Below are positions 62,149 to 64,000 of a stretch of 64,000 nucleotides of DNA, in pieces. The position numbers were made by a program, and so were the translations under genes. The notes beneath the pieces were generated by a model that was given only the letters and a program-made list of their open reading frames with translations, was not told the origin of the DNA and ran no database searches. Origin of the DNA: Hydrogenophaga sp. BPS33 (GTDB lineage: Bacteria > Pseudomonadota > Gammaproteobacteria > Burkholderiales > Burkholderiaceae_C); the NCBI RefSeq assembly GCF_009859475.1, contig NZ_CP044549.1, forward strand, positions 3,906,001 to 3,970,000. The letters are read 5' to 3'. The number at the start of each line of letters is the position of its first letter. The first letter of the stretch is position 1.

Positions 62149-62787
62149 ATGCCTGCCCCCCACCCCCTTGTTGCCGACGCGGCCACGCCACCGCCCCTGA
62201 ACCATCCCCAATCCAAGACCGACCTGTTCATCTCCTTCACCTGGCTGGCGCTCCAAGGCTTTGGCGGCGTGCTGGCGGTGGTGCAGCGCGAATTGGTGGA
62301 AAAGAAGCGCTGGCTCTCGCGCGACCAGTTCATCGAAGACTGGGCCGTCGCGCAGATCATGCCCGGCCCCAACGTGGTCAACCTCTCGATGATGATCGGT
62401 GGCCGCTACTTCGGCCTGCCAGGCGCGCTCGCGGCGCTGGCGGGCATGCTGACCGCACCGCTGGTGGTCGTGCTGCTGCTCGCCGTGCTCTATGGCAGCG
62501 TGGCCGACAACCCCACGGCGCAGAACGCGCTGCGCGGCATGGGCGCGGTGGCCGCGGGCCTCATCACCGCCACCGGCATCAAGCTCATCGGCGCGCTCGA
62601 CCGGAACGCCATGGGCAAGGGCGCGTGCATCGCACTGGCCGCGCTCACCTTCGTGGCGATCGGGTTGCTGCGCTGGCCGCTGTTGTGGGTGCTGCTCGGC
62701 GTGGGCGGCGGCGCCTGCCTGTGGGCTTACCGCGTGCTGTCCGACTCCGACGCCGATCGCCAGAAGGCCCAGGAGCCACGGCCATGA
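62149..62787 (+). CDS. Chromate transporter, N-terminal half (ChrA family)
   Basis: A 212-residue membrane protein matching one CHR domain. Motifs include FTWLALQGFGGVLAVVQREL (near residue 31), the FIEDWAVAQIMPGPNVVNL segment and GLPGALAALAGMLTAPLV. About six helices follow. It exports chromate or related anions; family members often occur as separate short proteins. The second half is encoded in the next gene, overlapping by 4 bp. Start ATG 62149 has a weak ribosome site. Confidence 0.92.
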   Translation: MPAPHPLVADAATPPPLNHPQSKTDLFISFTWLALQGFGGVLAVVQRELVEKKRWLSRDQFIEDWAVAQIMPGPNVVNLSMMIGGRYFGLPGALAALAGMLTAPLVVVLLLAVLYGSVADNPTAQNALRGMGAVAAGLITATGIKLIGALDRNAMGKGACIALAALTFVAIGLLRWPLLWVLLGVGGGACLWAYRVLSDSDADRQKAQEPRP

Positions 62788-63377
62788 TGCAGCCCACCGC
62801 CGCTCACTGGCTCGACCTCTTCACCCACTTCGCCTCGCTCTCGCTCCTGGGCGTGGGCGGCGCCATCACCACCGCTCCCGACATGCACCGCTACCTGGTG
62901 CACGAAAACGGCTGGCTCAGCAACGCGCAATTCAACGCCTCCATCGCGCTCTCGCAAGCCGCGCCCGGCCCCAACGTGCTGTTCGTCGCCCTGCTGGGCT
63001 GGAACCTCGGCCTCAACGCCGGTGGTGGCCCCGCGGGTGGCTGGGTCTCCTGGGCGCTCGCACTTTTCGGCGTGCTGGTCACGATGCTCGGCATCATGCT
63101 GCCCTCCTCCGTGCTCACCTACAGCGCCACGCGCTGGGCGCACAAGAACCGAGAACTGCGCGCCGTGCGCGCCTTCAAGACCGGCATGGCGCCGATCGTG
63201 ATCGCGCTGCTGATCGCCACCGGCTGGGTGCTCACCGGTTCGCACGACCACCCGGCGCGCGACTGGCCTTTGTGGGCCTTGACGGCGGGCGCCACCTTGC
63301 TGGTGTGGCGCACCCGTATTCACCTGCTGTGGCTGATCGGGGCGGGCGGGCTGCTGGGGGCGCTCGGCTGGGTTTGA
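62784..63377 (+). CDS. Chromate transporter, C-terminal half (ChrA family)
   Basis: A 197-residue membrane protein, the partner of the preceding gene: FASLSLLGVGGAITTAPDMHRYLV and ALSQAAPGPNVLFVALLGW are CHR-domain signatures, followed by hydrophobic helices. Two short CHR proteins with opposite topology are thought to pair as a heterodimeric chromate exporter. The 4-bp overlap supports co-translation. It converges on the LigD-like gene. Confidence 0.92.
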   Translation: MMQPTAAHWLDLFTHFASLSLLGVGGAITTAPDMHRYLVHENGWLSNAQFNASIALSQAAPGPNVLFVALLGWNLGLNAGGGPAGGWVSWALALFGVLVTMLGIMLPSSVLTYSATRWAHKNRELRAVRAFKTGMAPIVIALLIATGWVLTGSHDHPARDWPLWALTAGATLLVWRTRIHLLWLIGAGGLLGALGWV

Positions 63378-63395
63378 GGCCCATTGGTGTGCGGT

Positions 63396-64000
63396 TCAAG
63401 CCAACAAGCGCATGGCCTTGCCCAGCGACACCGCCGCCTTGTCGTATCCCTCCCATGGCGCATTGCCCTTGCGCAAGCGCTCGTCCACGCTGCGCACCGT
63501 CCAATGCGCGCCGCCAGTGAGTTTGCCCAGCTCCGACCACGCCACCGGCACCGAAATGCCCATGCCCGGACGCGCGCGCGCCGACCACGCGGCCACCGTG
63601 GTCGCGCCCCTCCCATTGCGCAGGTAGTCCACGAAGATCTTGCCCACGCGGTTGCGCGGCCCGCTCTTGGCCACGAAACGCGCGGGTATGTGCGCCGCCA
63701 GGTGCTGCACCACCCGCTGCGAAAAACCCTTCACCTCGTCCCAGCCGTGCAGGCGCTTGATGGGCACCACCACATGCAGGCCCTTGCCGCCGCTGGTCTT
63801 GAGGAAGCTGGGCAATGCCAGTTCGTCGAGCAGCGCACGCACCAGTTGCGCCGCTTCCTGCACCTGCTCCCAGGCCACGCCCTCGCCCGGGTCGAGGTCG
63901 AAGGTGATGCGGTCCGGGCGTTCGATTCGGTCCTTGCGCGCGTTCCAGGTGTGGTACTCCACCACGTTCATCTGCGAGGCCGAACGCAGGCCCTGCGCGC
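63396..64000 (-). CDS. ligD: LigD-type primase/polymerase domain (5' end beyond the window)
   Basis: About 200 C-terminal residues of a protein whose start lies beyond 64000. Matches the polymerase domain of bacterial NHEJ ligase LigD: ITFDLDPGEGV with the catalytic aspartates, TSGGKGLHVVVPI, GPRNRVGKIFVDYLRNGRG, and GMGISVPVAWSEL. Only this domain is visible, so it could be full-length LigD or a polymerase-only protein. The polymerase adds ribonucleotides at double-strand breaks with Ku. It converges on the chromate genes. Confidence 0.9.
   Translation of the reverse strand, partial: AQGLRSASQMNVVEYHTWNARKDRIERPDRITFDLDPGEGVAWEQVQEAAQLVRALLDELALPSFLKTSGGKGLHVVVPIKRLHGWDEVKGFSQRVVQHLAAHIPARFVAKSGPRNRVGKIFVDYLRNGRGATTVAAWSARARPGMGISVPVAWSELGKLTGGAHWTVRSVDERLRKGNAPWEGYDKAAVSLGKAMRLLA

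Overview
The window looks like a piece of chromosome from a GC-rich betaproteobacterium, most likely a member of the Comamonadaceae (Burkholderiales) such as Hydrogenophaga or a close relative. The basis is gene content and order: a Bug-family (TctC-like) binding protein, divergent ppsA/ppsR, a surE-pcm-nlpD block, a hemP-tonB-exbBD cluster, and short GC-rich palindromic repeats between genes. The genus is an inference. No rRNA, tRNA, CRISPR array, transposase or phage gene was seen.

1-5.4 kb is housekeeping: a partial sodium:solute symporter with its small DUF4212 partner, PEP synthase (ppsA), and the divergent PEP synthase regulator (ppsR).

5.7-15.7 kb is the most unusual part. After a small membrane protein and a terminator comes a compact same-strand five-gene set with gaps of only 16-42 bp. 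It encodes a caspase-like protease, a zinc amidase with an SH3 domain, a 1870-residue protein joining two alpha/beta-hydrolase regions to a CHAT protease domain and a helical tail, a TIR-domain membrane protein, and an astacin-like metzincin protease. None shows a signal peptide. The mix (caspase, CHAT, TIR, lipase-like and cell-wall-cutting domains) resembles a conflict or regulated cell-death island, and I did not recognise it as a named system.

15.8-21.9 kb holds a Bug-family binding protein, an aldo/keto reductase, an aldehyde dehydrogenase, a 200-bp foldback repeat, and the peroxide-defence pair ahpC-ahpF.

22-33 kb and 40.7-49 kb are largely an iron/metal regulon. The first part has two TonB-dependent receptors, a PiuC-type oxygenase, and an operon for a flavin-based transmembrane electron chain (PepSY protein, DUF2271 protein carrying a flavinylation motif, DUF4198, ApbE, flavoprotein reductase). 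The second has a metal ABC transporter with two different binding proteins, an FMN-dependent hydroxyacid oxidase, a 26-residue ORF, tonB-exbB-exbD and hemP. Five Fur-box-like sites sit in front of these units. Between the parts lie a MacAB-type efflux operon with its outer-membrane factor and a divergent BaeSR-like two-component system (33-40.7 kb). Downstream of hemP are two tandem 90-bp units whose hairpins co-vary, suggesting a structured RNA.

49-64 kb is mixed: a GlcG/HbpS-like protein, a Bax-inhibitor-like protein, a lipoprotein, RlmD, a 3'-5' exonuclease, NlpD-Pcm-SurE (with no rpoS where it would often be found), a quinone-oxidoreductase-like enzyme, a GAF/PAS histidine kinase with a response regulator, a MarR-GNAT fusion with a palindromic operator, GyrI-like and AraC/GyrI-like proteins, a split chromate transporter, and the start of a LigD-type protein running off the end.
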